Shown: piece after piece, positions 1-12,300 of the stretch | How positions within the stretch are numbered: the first letter of the stretch is position 1 | Layout of the letters: each line of letters starts with the position of its first letter | Virus record (IMG/VR): IMGVR_UViG_3300021373_000740 | Coordinates: 1-25,307 of that record | Reading direction: 5' to 3' (one strand) | Length of the DNA stretch: 25,307 bases | Source: a virus | The notes under the pieces: generated by a model | Databases searched by the model: none | What the model was told of the DNA's origin: nothing | Seen by the model: only the letters and a program-made list of their open reading frames with translations | Program-made: the position numbers and the translations under genes

Positions 1-1
1 T

Positions 2-208
2 TATTACTCTGCTCCCGAACTGCGCGCTAAGTTCTTGGAGATGAGGGAAGAGTGTGACGAGCTGATGAACAAGTACCAGACGTTGCGTGAGCGCATCAAG
101 TACGAGCACCGGCTAGAGCCACTCATCGATATGGTTCGCATGCGCACCAAGCGTGGCACGGAGGAGGAGGTGTACAACAAACTCAACAGGATATACAACG
201 GGTTATGA
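2..208 (+). CDS. Partial hypothetical protein, C-terminal part, helical and charged
   Basis: An open plus-strand frame enters from the left edge and ends at TGA 206-208, giving 68 visible residues; the start lies outside the window. The visible part is rich in Glu, Arg, Lys and Leu with no Pro, which suggests long helices, perhaps a coiled coil. I recognise no family. Its stop codon overlaps the ATG of the next plus-strand gene (the two share ATGA at 205-208), a translational-coupling arrangement that supports both being real. The competing minus-strand frame over 4-252 has a biased Ser/Arg composition typical of a shadow. The gene belongs to a module transcribed towards the virion operon, so it is probably not itself a structural gene. 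Confidence 0.7.
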   Translation, partial: YYSAPELRAKFLEMREECDELMNKYQTLRERIKYEHRLEPLIDMVRMRTKRGTEEEVYNKLNRIYNGL

Positions 209-360
209 AGTGTCCGGAGTGCCGTAAGAACATGATGTGGACGGGCGACCACGACTCCGATGAGGATGACCGCCCGGGACTCATGATTTCATGGCGCTGC
301 GTCAACGAGGAGTGCGAGGTCCGCGCCGTCGATGTGCATTGGTCACTCGGGTCTAGCTGA
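205..360 (+). CDS. Small zinc-ribbon protein (51 aa)
   Basis: This short gene starts at ATG 205 inside the stop of the preceding gene and ends at TGA 358-360. The protein opens MKCPEC and has a second cysteine pair CVNEEC about 30 residues later, so CxxC-(~30)-CxxxxC can bind one zinc ion as a small zinc ribbon. An acidic loop (GDHDSDEDD) separates the knuckles. Small phage zinc ribbons with a CPxC, Trp, GDHD pattern are common, but their role is usually unknown; DNA or protein binding is the general expectation for the fold. Its last 18 bases overlap the 3' end of the giant minus-strand gene in convergent orientation, and I see no hairpin terminator between them. Confidence 0.72.
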   Translation: MKCPECRKNMMWTGDHDSDEDDRPGLMISWRCVNEECEVRAVDVHWSLGSS

Positions 361-3300
361 CTTCGGTACTCCAATCAGGTTGTAAAGCTCTGGCTCGATA
401 GGTTCTCCCTGAGTGATGTTGATGAGGGAAAGTCCGGGGTCAAAGTTGGTACCTAATGCCAGCTCACCCACCTCTTTTATCGCTGGAGCAACCTCTCCTT
501 TGGTGGCCACCTTCTTCACGTCCCGCATCACTTTTCCGAGCGGGTTGATAGCTACGTCAGTGGGATACTTGTTGCCCACGAACAGGTTGTAGAACTCTTC
601 TATCGCAGCTCCAAATATTGGGATAGCAAAAAAGTTCTTGACGGGCGATGCCAGCGTATCGTAGAATGCCCTCTCTTTTTCTTCGTCGTTGCCAAACAGG
701 AGCACGAAAATATTCGATGCCAGCGTGAACAGCACCGACGACATTACCGCATTGAAGATGAAGCCACGAGAATCTTCGGCCTTCACCTTCTCTCCCTTAC
801 GTATCGACTTGTTGATATTGTTCGCGTGGCGAAGGGTGTTGTTGAGGTATAGAATCTGCGAGCTGGTAAACGCCATGAACGCACGGGTCAATCCGTTCTG
901 ACGGATTTGAAGAGGGGTACGCTCGCCGGGTCGGCGCGACTGCTGCGTCTCGTTGTACTCGTTGAACTTATCGATGGCTTCCTCCTGCGACATGCCCCGC
1001 ATCCTGTTGCGGTTGTATGCAGGCAGGTATCCGAGCACACCCAAGATGTCTCCAAACGCAGTAGCTGAGCCGCTGGCTTTACGCAACGTAGCTCCGGCCC
1101 TTCTGTATAGGGTGTAGTCCTTCGCGCTCACCTTGCGCGGACGACCCGAGACACCGGCTGTCAGTCCGTATACGTCACCACTGAAGTTGGATTCCAGACG
1201 TGCGCGGAACGTAGCGGAGTCCTTGGCAATGGATGCGATAGGCCCCTTGTACTTCCCGAGGCTAACTCCCTCAAGCAAAATCTGTGGCAAAAGGACAGTA
1301 TAGTCGAAGGCGAACATGATGAGGTCCTTCACCGGGTTGGGCTTCTCCCCGAACCGGTACTGTTGGAACCCAGCGAAAAGCGACGTTGCCTGCTTGGGGA
1401 TTTGCATCAGCTTGAAAGCCAATGACGCACCCGTGTACTTGGAAATGAGGGTGTCTATGCCTTTGAACGACATATCCGACATGAACATATCGGGTGTCAC
1501 GCCATGGGCGATGAGCATATTCAGCATCGAGTCGGCGCTGAGCCTTCCCGATAGGGCTACGGTATAGTCGCTACTTAGGATAGCGTTCATCTCCTGCACC
1601 CCCTCGGCGTAAGCTTTGAACCGCTCCATGGTATTAAAGTGGTTTCCGAGTTCGCCGTGGAACCCAAGGTCTTGGGTCATCAGGATTTCTCCCTTCTGGT
1701 CGGTACGTTCCTTGAGCGCATCAGCTACCTGTGCGTTGGGACCAAAGAAGGTTGAGCTCAGCGTCTCTTCCTTGCTCTTGACGGACAGGTCTCCCTTCAC
1801 CTGCGTGCGTGTCGGGAAGTAGTTCTCGATGTAACCAAGGTTGATATCGTTGACCTTGCTGTACACATCGTTGATGCCCTCGTAGTAATCGTTGGCGAGG
1901 TAGTCTACCGTCTTATCAACGAACTCGAGGAGCCTGTCGTCTACGGTATCTACAATCTCGTTCATCACCTCGTCCGTGAATCCCATGGCTTCGAGCTTGG
2001 CTCGCTGCACGGGGTTTTTACTGAGCGCATAGATGCGCATCATCTCATCGGTAGATAGCTTGCGCCGCCCCGTAGCTTTCGTGTTCACCACCAAGCCATC
2101 GGGGTTGCTGGTGAAGATGAGGTCGGTGATATCCTTGTAGTTCTTTATGCCCTCGATGGTAGAGGCCATCTCATCGAGCTTGTCTTTCGTTTCGAAGACG
2201 CCCTTCAGGTGCCGCTCCTCCATTTTGCCGAGCCTCTTGTACAGGTTCTCACGGAAGTACTCTCCCATGATTCCCGTCAGGGCTCCGACGTGCGTGATGT
2301 GAGAGCCGCTCTTAGCCATACCGGCTGGCGTCAGGCGCTTGCCTTCCTTCGCCCACTCTACCAGAGCGTCGTACTTGGCACGCAAGCCGTTCTCTCTGAG
2401 TGCATCGCCGATGGTTTTCTTCTGAGTCTTATCGGCTTCGAGTTGGTTGCGCGTCTTCGCTGACCCGTCCTCGTTGGTCGCGAATCCAGCCCAGTTGTCC
2501 TGCACCTCGGCCTTGGCTCCCTCCCGAAGCTCAGCCATGCGTGCTGCCCGCGCTGCCCGCGTGGCCTTGAGGTTGGCGCGGGAGAACCCGACGTCTACCT
2601 TCAAGTCTTCGAGGATAGCTTCCACCTCTTCGAGACTTTTGTCCTGTATGCCAGCGAACATATCGAGGGCAGACTTCTGGTCTACGAGCTGCTGCTCCCG
2701 CATGGTCAGCTTCTCCCCGTTCAGCATCTTCTGCGTCGCCACATCGACCATAGGGTTGTTGGCGAGGTTGGATGCGATATCCATGATAAGGCTCTGGTCC
2801 TTGTTTAGGATAGCTCGGAGGATGCGGTTGGCCTCACGGAAGTACGCCTGACCGGGGGCATCGAGGCTACGCGGGCGGACCTTACCTGACGGGGTGCGAC
2901 TTGTCTTGGCAGACTTGGCAACGAGCTTGGCTATGTCCCGGATGACGCTGTCACGAATCTGACCGCGCTTCTTCTCTACAATTTTCAGTACCTCTTCGGC
3001 TTTGGCTTCGTAGTTGTTTTCGTTTACGCTGGCTACGAGGTTCGTTAGCTTGGCGATATCTGCCTTGCCGTAGTCGGTACGTGGGATAACCTCGTTGATT
3101 AGCTTTCGTAGGCTATTCTGGACCTTACGCGCCTCACGCTCGGCATACTTCCGCTCCGAACGAATGCGGCTGTCGAGCTTCTTGATTTCGCGGAGCTCAG
3201 CCTTGATGTCTGCTTTGGCTTTCTTCTCCAAAAGGTCTGTTACCTTCTGAATCTGGACAAGCATATTCTTTTCAGTGACGTTGCTTACAAGCCTTGCTAT

Positions 3301-6300
3301 AGCCTTGGCTTCTGCCTTGGTATACTTTCCTGCTGGCAGCATTTCGTTAATCACCTTCCTCAACTCATTGCGCACAGCCTTGGCACTGGACTCTCCCTTC
3401 CTCCGCTGACGAATGTTGTTACGGATTTGTGCCATGAGCGTATTGACACGCTTGTTGGCACTCGTCTGCAACGTCTTATCGAATGCCAGCAGCAGTTGCT
3501 CCTGCACCTCCTTCGTCTGCTCGTTGAACGAGCGGTTGTTGCGCAGAAGGTTGAGGGCCTCGGCCCGAACCTCAGCGATAGACGGGGCCACAGCTTGGCG
3601 CGGGTGCTTACGGAGAAGCTCGGTATCGGATAGGTTCTTCTGCTCCGGGAACTTGGCTCGCAGCTCTTCGATGCGGTCGGTACGCTCCCGCGTAGTCATC
3701 CGCCCCGGCTTCTTCGGGCGAGCGAACTCATCGAGCTGCCGGCGTACGTCGTCGTAAATCTCCCTACCTACCTCGATGCCACCCTCCACGTTTCCGAACG
3801 CTTCGGGTATAGCGCGGAACATATCGAAGTACTCGGTCAGCGCGGTATCGATAGCATCGGCATTGTCTTTCCCGAACCTCTTGAGTAGGACGGAGCGGAT
3901 AGATGCGTCGCGCAGGCCCAGCTCCCGACCTTTAGCCACGAGCTCGGCGATGGTTCCCGGCTCGGCCATAGCTGCTGCGGCTACGCGCTGCTCTGGGGCA
4001 CGGGACTCAAAGTCTTTGCCCGTAAACGGGCGCTCATCGGCGTTGTAGATTTCGATGATGCGCTGCTCCAGCTCGCGCTGACGCTCCATCTCGACCATGC
4101 GGCGGTCCTCTTCTAGCCTTGCCGCCCTCTCCTCTACGCCTGCTGCGATAATCTCTTTCGGGTCTACGGCACGGCCCGTATCCAAGGACACCACACGGAA
4201 GTCATTCATCCGTGTGCCATACTGCTTGACGCCATACCCAAACCGCTGCAAGTTGCGGTTCAACTCCGGAGCCAGCTCAGCGTTCTTCAGGCTCTTGTTG
4301 GGCTTGAACTCGTACCGCTCCAGTACATCCACCACGCCGGGGTCTACGACCCGCTGCTCGGCAGCCTTGGGCGTAAACATCCCCTCCATTGGCGTGCCCT
4401 TCGCACGGAAGTAAGGTGTCAAAGGCTCCACGCTAAGTATGTCGTCCTTAGTGACCTCGTCTTGAGTAAAGACACCAGACCCCAAGAACACGGAGGGGTC
4501 TTTGTCAAATACCTTATCACCCCTTCGAACTGCAACCAGAGCAAGCGGATTGTCCGGGAACATGTCCTTGCTCATCTGAGCCCAAGCCAATGCGTCTGTC
4601 AAATCCTCGAACGCAAAGGTTTTCCCTGCGGTATCGAACTGCCCCCCTGTCTTTCTTTCGAAAGTCCCCGGCCTGTCTTTCATCAAGCCATTGTTCCTGA
4701 TTCCTTCAGCGTTTTCTTCGAACGTAACGTGGTATACGACGCGCTGCTCGGCGGCCTCTCCTCTACGTCCAGCTTGCCTAGCTTCAGGCGTCTGCATGAA
4801 GATAGACTCGTAGGAGTTCTCGGCACGCTGCTTCTTGGTCTCCTCTAGCGTAGCCTCGGTACCGTCTTCTGGCTTGTAGTACCTCATGCCAAGCCTGTAG
4901 TTGATGTCGATAGCAGCGTCCTTGGACGCCATACCCACCAACTTCCCGTCGGCTTCCTCTATGGCTCGCTCAACGAGCCGCGTTCCAATGCCTTGACGAC
5001 GGCTCTCTTCTGGTACAAACAACTCAATAATACCAGACCTATCAAAGGTTTTGTTTCCCGCAATCTCGATGCGACCACCGTCTATGCGAATCATCTTCCG
5101 TGTGCCCGGAGCAAAGTCGCCGTACTTATCCTCTACCTCTTCTACAGTAACCCGCTGCTCGGCAGCCTTGGGCTCAGTGCTAACATCGTAGATGACCGTG
5201 CCATAGGTGGAGTTGTCCAGCTCAGTCCCAACGGCGTTGACACCCTCGTACCCAAGGGCTTTCATTATAGACGTGGACACGCTGTCTATGTTCCCCTCCT
5301 CGTTATACAGGCGAGTAGCCTCAGCCGCAATGCGCTTGGCCTCTGCTGTCGGCAACATCATCCTGTAGTACTTATCAAATACCACATCGAACAGGTCTGG
5401 CACAGGGATACGGCGACCATTGTCGTCCCGCCGTATCCGCATTCCGCCCCTATTCCTCTCAATTTTGTTGGCCGCCTCAACAAGCCTTACCTCCTCCACG
5501 CCAATGGTATGTGGCTCGTCATTGAACATTGCCCGCCCCCCTTTCCAATTAGCGTACTCTAGGGCATCGTGCAGGCTGTACGTAGCAGGTGCAAGGTTGT
5601 AGTCGCTAATGTCCACCGCCGTTACATCGCGGTCGTCATACTTCTCCGCGCTCTCTCGGTCCCCAAAGAAATACGCGCCAGTACCGAAGTGTCCCGTACT
5701 TCGGCCACCATCCATACGGCCCCGCGACTCGGCCTTGGATTCCACTGCCCCAGACCGATAGACAATGTTCGGACCCTCGGTCTCTACATCGACCCGCTGC
5801 TCGGCGGCCTTTAGGTCATCGTTTGTGACCTCTTCTCGGATGCTGAGGATGCGGTCTCGGAGTTGGCTAGTCGCTTCATCGTCTTCAAGAAGCTCCGCCG
5901 CTCGCTGTTGGTCAGTGTCTCGAGCGGTGTCGTCTCGTTCAATTTGTCTTCCATCGATTTCTTCTTTGGTTACGCCCTGCTTCTCTACGAGCTTGCGTGC
6001 TGCGCTCTCGTAGTCGGGCTGTTCGTTGTCGCTGGTCTCAGTCTTCGCGCTCTTCTGGGTCTGGTCCGCCTTGAACGTTTGGTACAGGGCCTTCTCCGGA
6101 TACCAGTTTACGGCCTGAAGGTCAGCGATGGTAATGTCGATACCATTCTCGTCCTTCAATTTCTGCTGTAGCTCGGAGAAAACCTCGTTGATGAACCTTC
6201 GTTTTGCTGGCGTCGGAGCCTCGACCTCAGCCTCAAGGAGCTTAGCCAAGTTGTTGGACGCCTTACGGAACTCATCCAACTTTGGATTGGACTTCAGTAC

Positions 6301-9300
6301 CGCCCGCTTCTTGATATCCATGCTGGCTTTCTGCACCTTCTGTGCCAGCTCGGCATCGCTCAGGTTCTCGAACGCTCCGATAAGACCCTCCACCTTGGCG
6401 CTGTTGCGCTGAAGCAAAGCCTTGCGTGCCCGAGCCAAACGCTTGGTGGCGGTATCGACCTTCTTTTGGTTGAAGTCGAGGAGCGTACCGGTAAGGCGAC
6501 CGTACTGCCGCATGAACCAACGGTCCATGGTAAGCTGGTCGAAGACTCCGTACAAGTTCATGAAGAACCCGTTGCCAATCTTCGGTCCGAAGACAGCAGC
6601 TCCGTACACCTCCTCGTTGACTCCGAAGCCAGAGATAAGGTTCTTCTTATTGCCTGCCGAGTCACGGTACGAGAGGCTACCAACCTTATGCTTGGTGGTG
6701 AGGAACCGGGTCAGCTCCTCCATAGACATTACGCCAAGGGCTTCGTTAGCAAACTTCAGGTTGGACAAGATTCCGCCCACTTGGTTTCCGATGGAGCGGG
6801 ACTCATCGAACCTTCCGTTCTCTTTGTAGTACTTGTACTGGCGGTTGGCTTCGACGAAGTTGTCGTAGACCTTGTTTCCGTTGGAGGTAATAGCCAATCC
6901 AATCTTGAATGCCGAGGCAGCATCGGGGTCCGTCGCCAGCTCGGGATGGAGCAGAGACATAAGCGACATGGCACCCGTGATGCGGGAGTCATACCAACCC
7001 AAGGCATCAGGGTATGCAGCGATGGCGTTCAGCGTCTCGTTCATGTACGCATCGACCAAGTACTCCTTTAGGTTGTCGTTCAGCTCACTGCTATCGGTGA
7101 TGCCATAGCGGGCCTCGAGCTCTGGAAGCACGAGCTGATTGAACCGCTCTTGCAGGGCACGCTTGAACTCAATCTTGTTATCGAACGTAGACTCCTCGGC
7201 AAACTCGACAGACTTCCCAATGCTGGTCTCCAAGTCGGCCACCCGCTGCTCGGCGGCGCCGATGCCTTCAGTCGCAGACGTCAAGTTCTCCGCGCTGATT
7301 CTACTAAGGTCTTCGTCGGTGATAGTCTCGCCACTGACCACCTTCTGCGCCAAGGCGTTTAGAGCGTCCTGAACGTACTGCTCAAACTTGTCGAGCTGTA
7401 TCTTGCTCCGTTCCTGTGGCTTGAGGTTAAAGATTTCGTACACCGCGTCTACGAACCGGTTGACGAGGGCACGAGCCTCGGCAGACATGGACCGGTAACC
7501 TGAAGCAAGCTGACCAAAAAAGTCCACGACGAACTCTTCGTCCATCCTTTCTTTAGGATAGTTAGACAGGAACTCGTCGAAAGCCTGCTCCATCTCGGCA
7601 GACATGGCATACTCTAACCCATCAAGCCCATCGCGCAGAAGTCGGGCCGCCTCAGTGACCTTCGCCCTGTCCATGTTGTTGGCCACGTTCAAAAGACCGT
7701 GAAGCACCTCATGGTATAGGACCCGGTTGCTGGCCGAGGCGTCTGTTTTTGAGACAGCGAAGTGGATTTGGTCGCCTATGGCAAAGCCATAGGTTCCCCG
7801 GCGTATTTTCCTGTTCCCCCTCGTCGCATAGAAGTACCCGTCCGCCATAACGTCCGTGTTTTCGTATGCGGTATACTGGAGACCATGGCGCCGGGTGGAT
7901 TCGTATGCGTCCTGAGCGTCAAGAAGGGCTTGCTTCTGAGCCTCCGTGAGAGGGGTCAAAACAATTTCAAATCCCCCTCCACGTACAGCCTGAACCTCAA
8001 GGTTTGGCATCCACTGCACGTCATCGGTCCGCAAGCCAGCATGCTCCCGAAGCAGGTCACCAGCCATTCTCCTAGCGTAATCCCTACCAAGAAGCTCTTT
8101 GGCAACGTCTCGACGCACGTTCTCTCGCGTGCCCTTGAACCACTCTTGGGCGATTTCTTTTAGGTCGCCTTCGAACAAGTCGTCTTCAAGGAACTCATTA
8201 AGTGACGGGTCATTGGAGACGACCTTGATTTGAGACGCCCGCTTAACGGACTGCTCTGCGTCCTGCCCGATGCCAAGTAGACCACGGTTAATGATGCTAT
8301 CGAGGGTTTCTTGCTCACCCCTGTAACCGATGGTACGCTGCTCGGCGGCGCGGGTCGGCTCCTGCCCCGGCTGAATGATGGCGCGGTCGATTTTGGGGAA
8401 GTTCCATACCACGGTGATGGCGCCGGCTTTCTTTCCCACCATATCAGCTCCGTACACCACACCATCGAAGCCTAACATCTCTTGGACAATACGGGTGGGA
8501 ACCTCTAGTTGCTCGTCAACAAGGGCCGCTACAATACTGCGGTCATCACTGCGGGAATTAGTGAAGGTATCTACCCACGACTCACCGGCTTTGGTGTCCG
8601 AGAGTGAAATCAAGACCTGTTCAATCTCAAAGCGAAGGAGGTAGTCGTCATATTCCTCCACCTCCTCCAACTCCATCTTGGCTGCATCACGAATAGCCTT
8701 GGCCTGCTCCTCAGTAATCGTCTGGTCCCCGTCAAGCAGGTTAAAATCCTCAGCATTGACCATAGTGAATCGGTCGCCGAAACTGCGGTAGACAGAATCT
8801 GAGAGCGCGTAGCCGGTGAAATAGAAGCCATAGCCCAATGCGAATCGCTTGAGCTTTTCGGGCAACACCTTTGTGATGTCCACCTCGCTGAAGTGGAAGA
8901 TGACCCCCTCGTCAGCCATGGCCTGAATCTGCTCGTCGGAGAAGTCGTCGACCCGCTGCTCGGCAGCACTGAGGTTGTCATCAGTCTGCTTCCGGCTCGT
9001 TGAACGAGCCATCTCTGCCAGCTCACCCGTCTCCCGAGCGGTGATGGTTTCGCCACGCGACACCTGCCCAGCGAGGCGCTCAAGCAAAGACAGGACCTGT
9101 TGGTCCCGCTTGGTGAGGTCGGACGGAAGCGTGATATCCAGACCCAGAAGCTTGGACAGCCGCTCGAGGAAGCGGGCGATAACGCTCTTGCCCTTCTTGT
9201 CCAGCGTGGGGTATGCCGCAGCCAGCTCACCGAAGAACTCAGCTACATACTCCTCGTTCATCTGCCCCGCCTCGTACAGCTTTTGGAACTCGTCCAGCTT

Positions 9301-12300
9301 GGCAGCCAATTTCTCTGCCCCCTCTTGGGAAAGAACCTTCCTCAAGGTGGTGACGAACTCACCCATGAGTGCATTCACATCAGCCCTATCGACGCTGTTA
9401 CGCAAGACAACGTGGAACGTCTCGTGCGCAATGGTGGTACCCGAAGCCAGTGGCGCGAAGATGTGTACCGTCTTGTTGTCCTGAGCGAGGAATCCAGCGG
9501 ACCGCTCTCCAGTCAGGCCGTTCTCTTGTGCTGCCTGCTGGTACGAAGCCTTGTCATTGTGGATGATGATGTTGGCGCCCTCGAAGTTCTTCGCCATAGC
9601 CTTCTTGGCGTTGGCAGCCAAACGCTTCAAACGCTTCAATGGCACACGCCCCTCCACCTCCGGCTCACCACGCACCTCTACGTCAGCAGACGCTTGGTCG
9701 AGGGTTGCAAGCCGTTTCTGATTGGCCTCGATATCCTTCTTGTTGTCCTCAAGGAAAGACTGCTCCACCTCCGTCAGCTCTACCTCATCGTTGAGCTTCT
9801 CGGCGATGGTCTCAAGGATAACGCCCTTGCGGTCTGGGTCTAGGCTCCCGTCCTCTTCGGCTTGGAGGTCTTCTTGGGTTGCCTCCCGTACCTCTTCGTC
9901 CACTTCCGTGCCAAATCCGGCTCGTTTGCCCACAGGTACCTTCGTTGTTCCTCGCTCTTGAACGGCATTGTCTTGTCTACGTTTTGCTAGTTCTAATGCA
10001 GCCTCTTGGTCGTTGTATACCCGAGCCTTGCGCAGCTGCCGTGGTGTGGCCTCTTGAATCTTGTTAAGGAAGTCCTGCTTACTGACGCTCTTGCCGTTGA
10101 ACTTGTATGCCCCGGGAGTATCGTATGTGGTGCGCAATGCAATCCCCTCAAGGTTGACCTGCTCACTAGGTAGAGATTGATTCTCTGCTATGTACGCAAT
10201 CTCGTCATTGATTTCGGTGATGCGCTTCCCAAAGACAAGCTTGGCATTACGTCCCCTTGACTCCAGAACTTCTTTGGCTTCGAGCAACTGCATAAGGCGA
10301 CCGAGGACGACACCCTGACTACCGGGCCTAGCTCCGGGCTTGCGACCAAGCAGTTCATTAGCATCACGACGAAGGCCCGTGTTCTTCCTAATGGCGTTGG
10401 CCTGCTCCGGCGTAAGCTTGCCGAGCTTCTCCATATTATCGGCCCAGTTCATGATGCGCTCGTTAGAGACATTCTCTCTAGCGAGGTTCATGGGGTCCAT
10501 AAGCTTAATGGCCAATTCGAATCCGGACTCGCTCACCTTCTGCTTAGCATAACCAAGAGAACCAAAGGCAGCACCCATACTGACACCCATACCGACAGCT
10601 CCGATGGCCTCGGCCATAATCTCTCTGAAGTTGGCGGTAGAGCCAGTGTATTCTCCGGTGGCTCCGATAGCTATGCGCTCGCCCAAAGCTTCGGTAAGTG
10701 GCTCAACAACAAGTCCGGTCGCAGCACCACGACCGATACGCTCTCCGGTACTGGCTATGCTTGCCGCTCGGCCAGCAACCTTACCGATAACAAAATTGGA
10801 CAGAGCCCCAGTAAGAGCGATAGGGATACCGCGCTTGTAACCGCGTTCCGCTGCCTTATCCCACAGCTCTTGGTCGTTCAATGCTTTGAGTGCAGAGTTT
10901 GGGTCCGCCCAATCGTAACCCATGCGCTCGCCCACCTCCAGCGTAGCGTTGCCCATCTCCAAAGCCAGCTCGGAAATAGGCATGCCGATATTAAACACTC
11001 CGATGCCCATACCCGCAAGTGCCCCGCCAAAGAAACCCAGAGCCGAGCCCGGAGCAGAACCCACAGCACCACCAATAGCTCCTCCAGCAACGGCGGCAGC
11101 AGGCAGCACCCGTGCCCAGATAGGTGCAAGCTGAGCCAAAGATTCCGCCGTAATGGCTGCGGTATACATACCGGGATTGTTGGCAAGGGCAGCGAGGTAG
11201 GAGTCCGTTGTGCCAGTCATATTGGCACGCGATACCACGCGCCCACGGCGCGGGTCTTGACTGTCCATAATCTCCGCGACCTCACGCATGGCTTGCTCCT
11301 CGGCGCCCTCGTCACCGATGGCATCGTAGTACCCGTACTGCATGAGGAGCAACCTAGACATAGCTCTACCGCGCTTCAGTCCGTTGGACAATGCAACCAT
11401 AACCTCTTCAATCCCATCGACATATTCTTGGGTGATTCCTTTGTCGTGCTGCTTGTCGTAGTACGTCTGAGCTTTCTCGTAACCGAGGGCGGCGGCCTGA
11501 CGCTGCGACGCAGTCTTGTTGTACCTAGTGTACAGGTCAATCATACCAGCCAGCTCGGCCTCAGTCTTCGGCTCGTAGTCAACAAGGTCTTCGAGGCGGA
11601 CGCCATACAGGTTCAGCGACTCTACTTGCAGCCTGTTTTGCTCGGCCTTGGCATCGCGGTTGATAGCGGCAGACTCCTCGCTCAACTCTTGGTACCTCTT
11701 GCCTAACGCCACATCGCGGTCCTCCTTGAACCGAAGCAACACGTTGTCCGCATCGAAAGCAGACTCTAGCCTAGACAGCTCCGCTTCCTTTTCATCACGC
11801 AACGTATTGATGTCGTCGCGCACCAAGTTGCCATCGATGAAATACTTCTGGTAAGATGCAGGTATCTCCTTTTCGTATCGCTTCCCCGGGGCCAGCTCCT
11901 CAAGGAACTTGAACTCCGAGCGCCTAGTGTCGAGCTCGTCCAAGAAAGCCATGTCGGCATCGTAGTCGCGCCCTAACTCCTGCGCCCTTTGCTGAAACGA
12001 AAGGTCCATAGGGGTCACGTTCTTCCAAGCTCCTGCCCCAAACTCTCGAGCCTCCTTTTCAGTATCAAAATAAAATACCTCGCCCCTTTTGAACGCCTCG
12101 TTTTGAGCCTCAATACCGAAGTCCAACTCCATCCAATCGTCAGGGTTGGTAGACGTAGTTCCTTTGGGGTCTTTCGGAAACAACGTGGGGTATGCAATAA
12201 ACTTTCCGTCAACATCTGCCGACGCCATCTTCACTGTCGATACGCCACTGGAATCTATGCGAGGTACAGGGCGTAACTCTTGCACCCGCAAGGATTTCTC

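Noticed and set aside
4-252. Minus-strand frame at the left edge
   Set aside because: The plus strand has two coupled genes here, one with a zinc ribbon; the minus frame is Ser-rich and ends without relation to the giant gene.
8610-9230. Minus-strand 206-codon frame overlapping the first peptidase region
   Set aside because: Arg/Ser/Trp-rich +1 shadow of the giant gene, which encodes the clear HETFH and ART-like patterns there.
10870-11706. Plus-strand frame of 278 codons inside the giant gene
   Set aside because: His/Arg/Leu/Cys-rich text without domain character and fully antisense to a continuous 4,247-codon frame.
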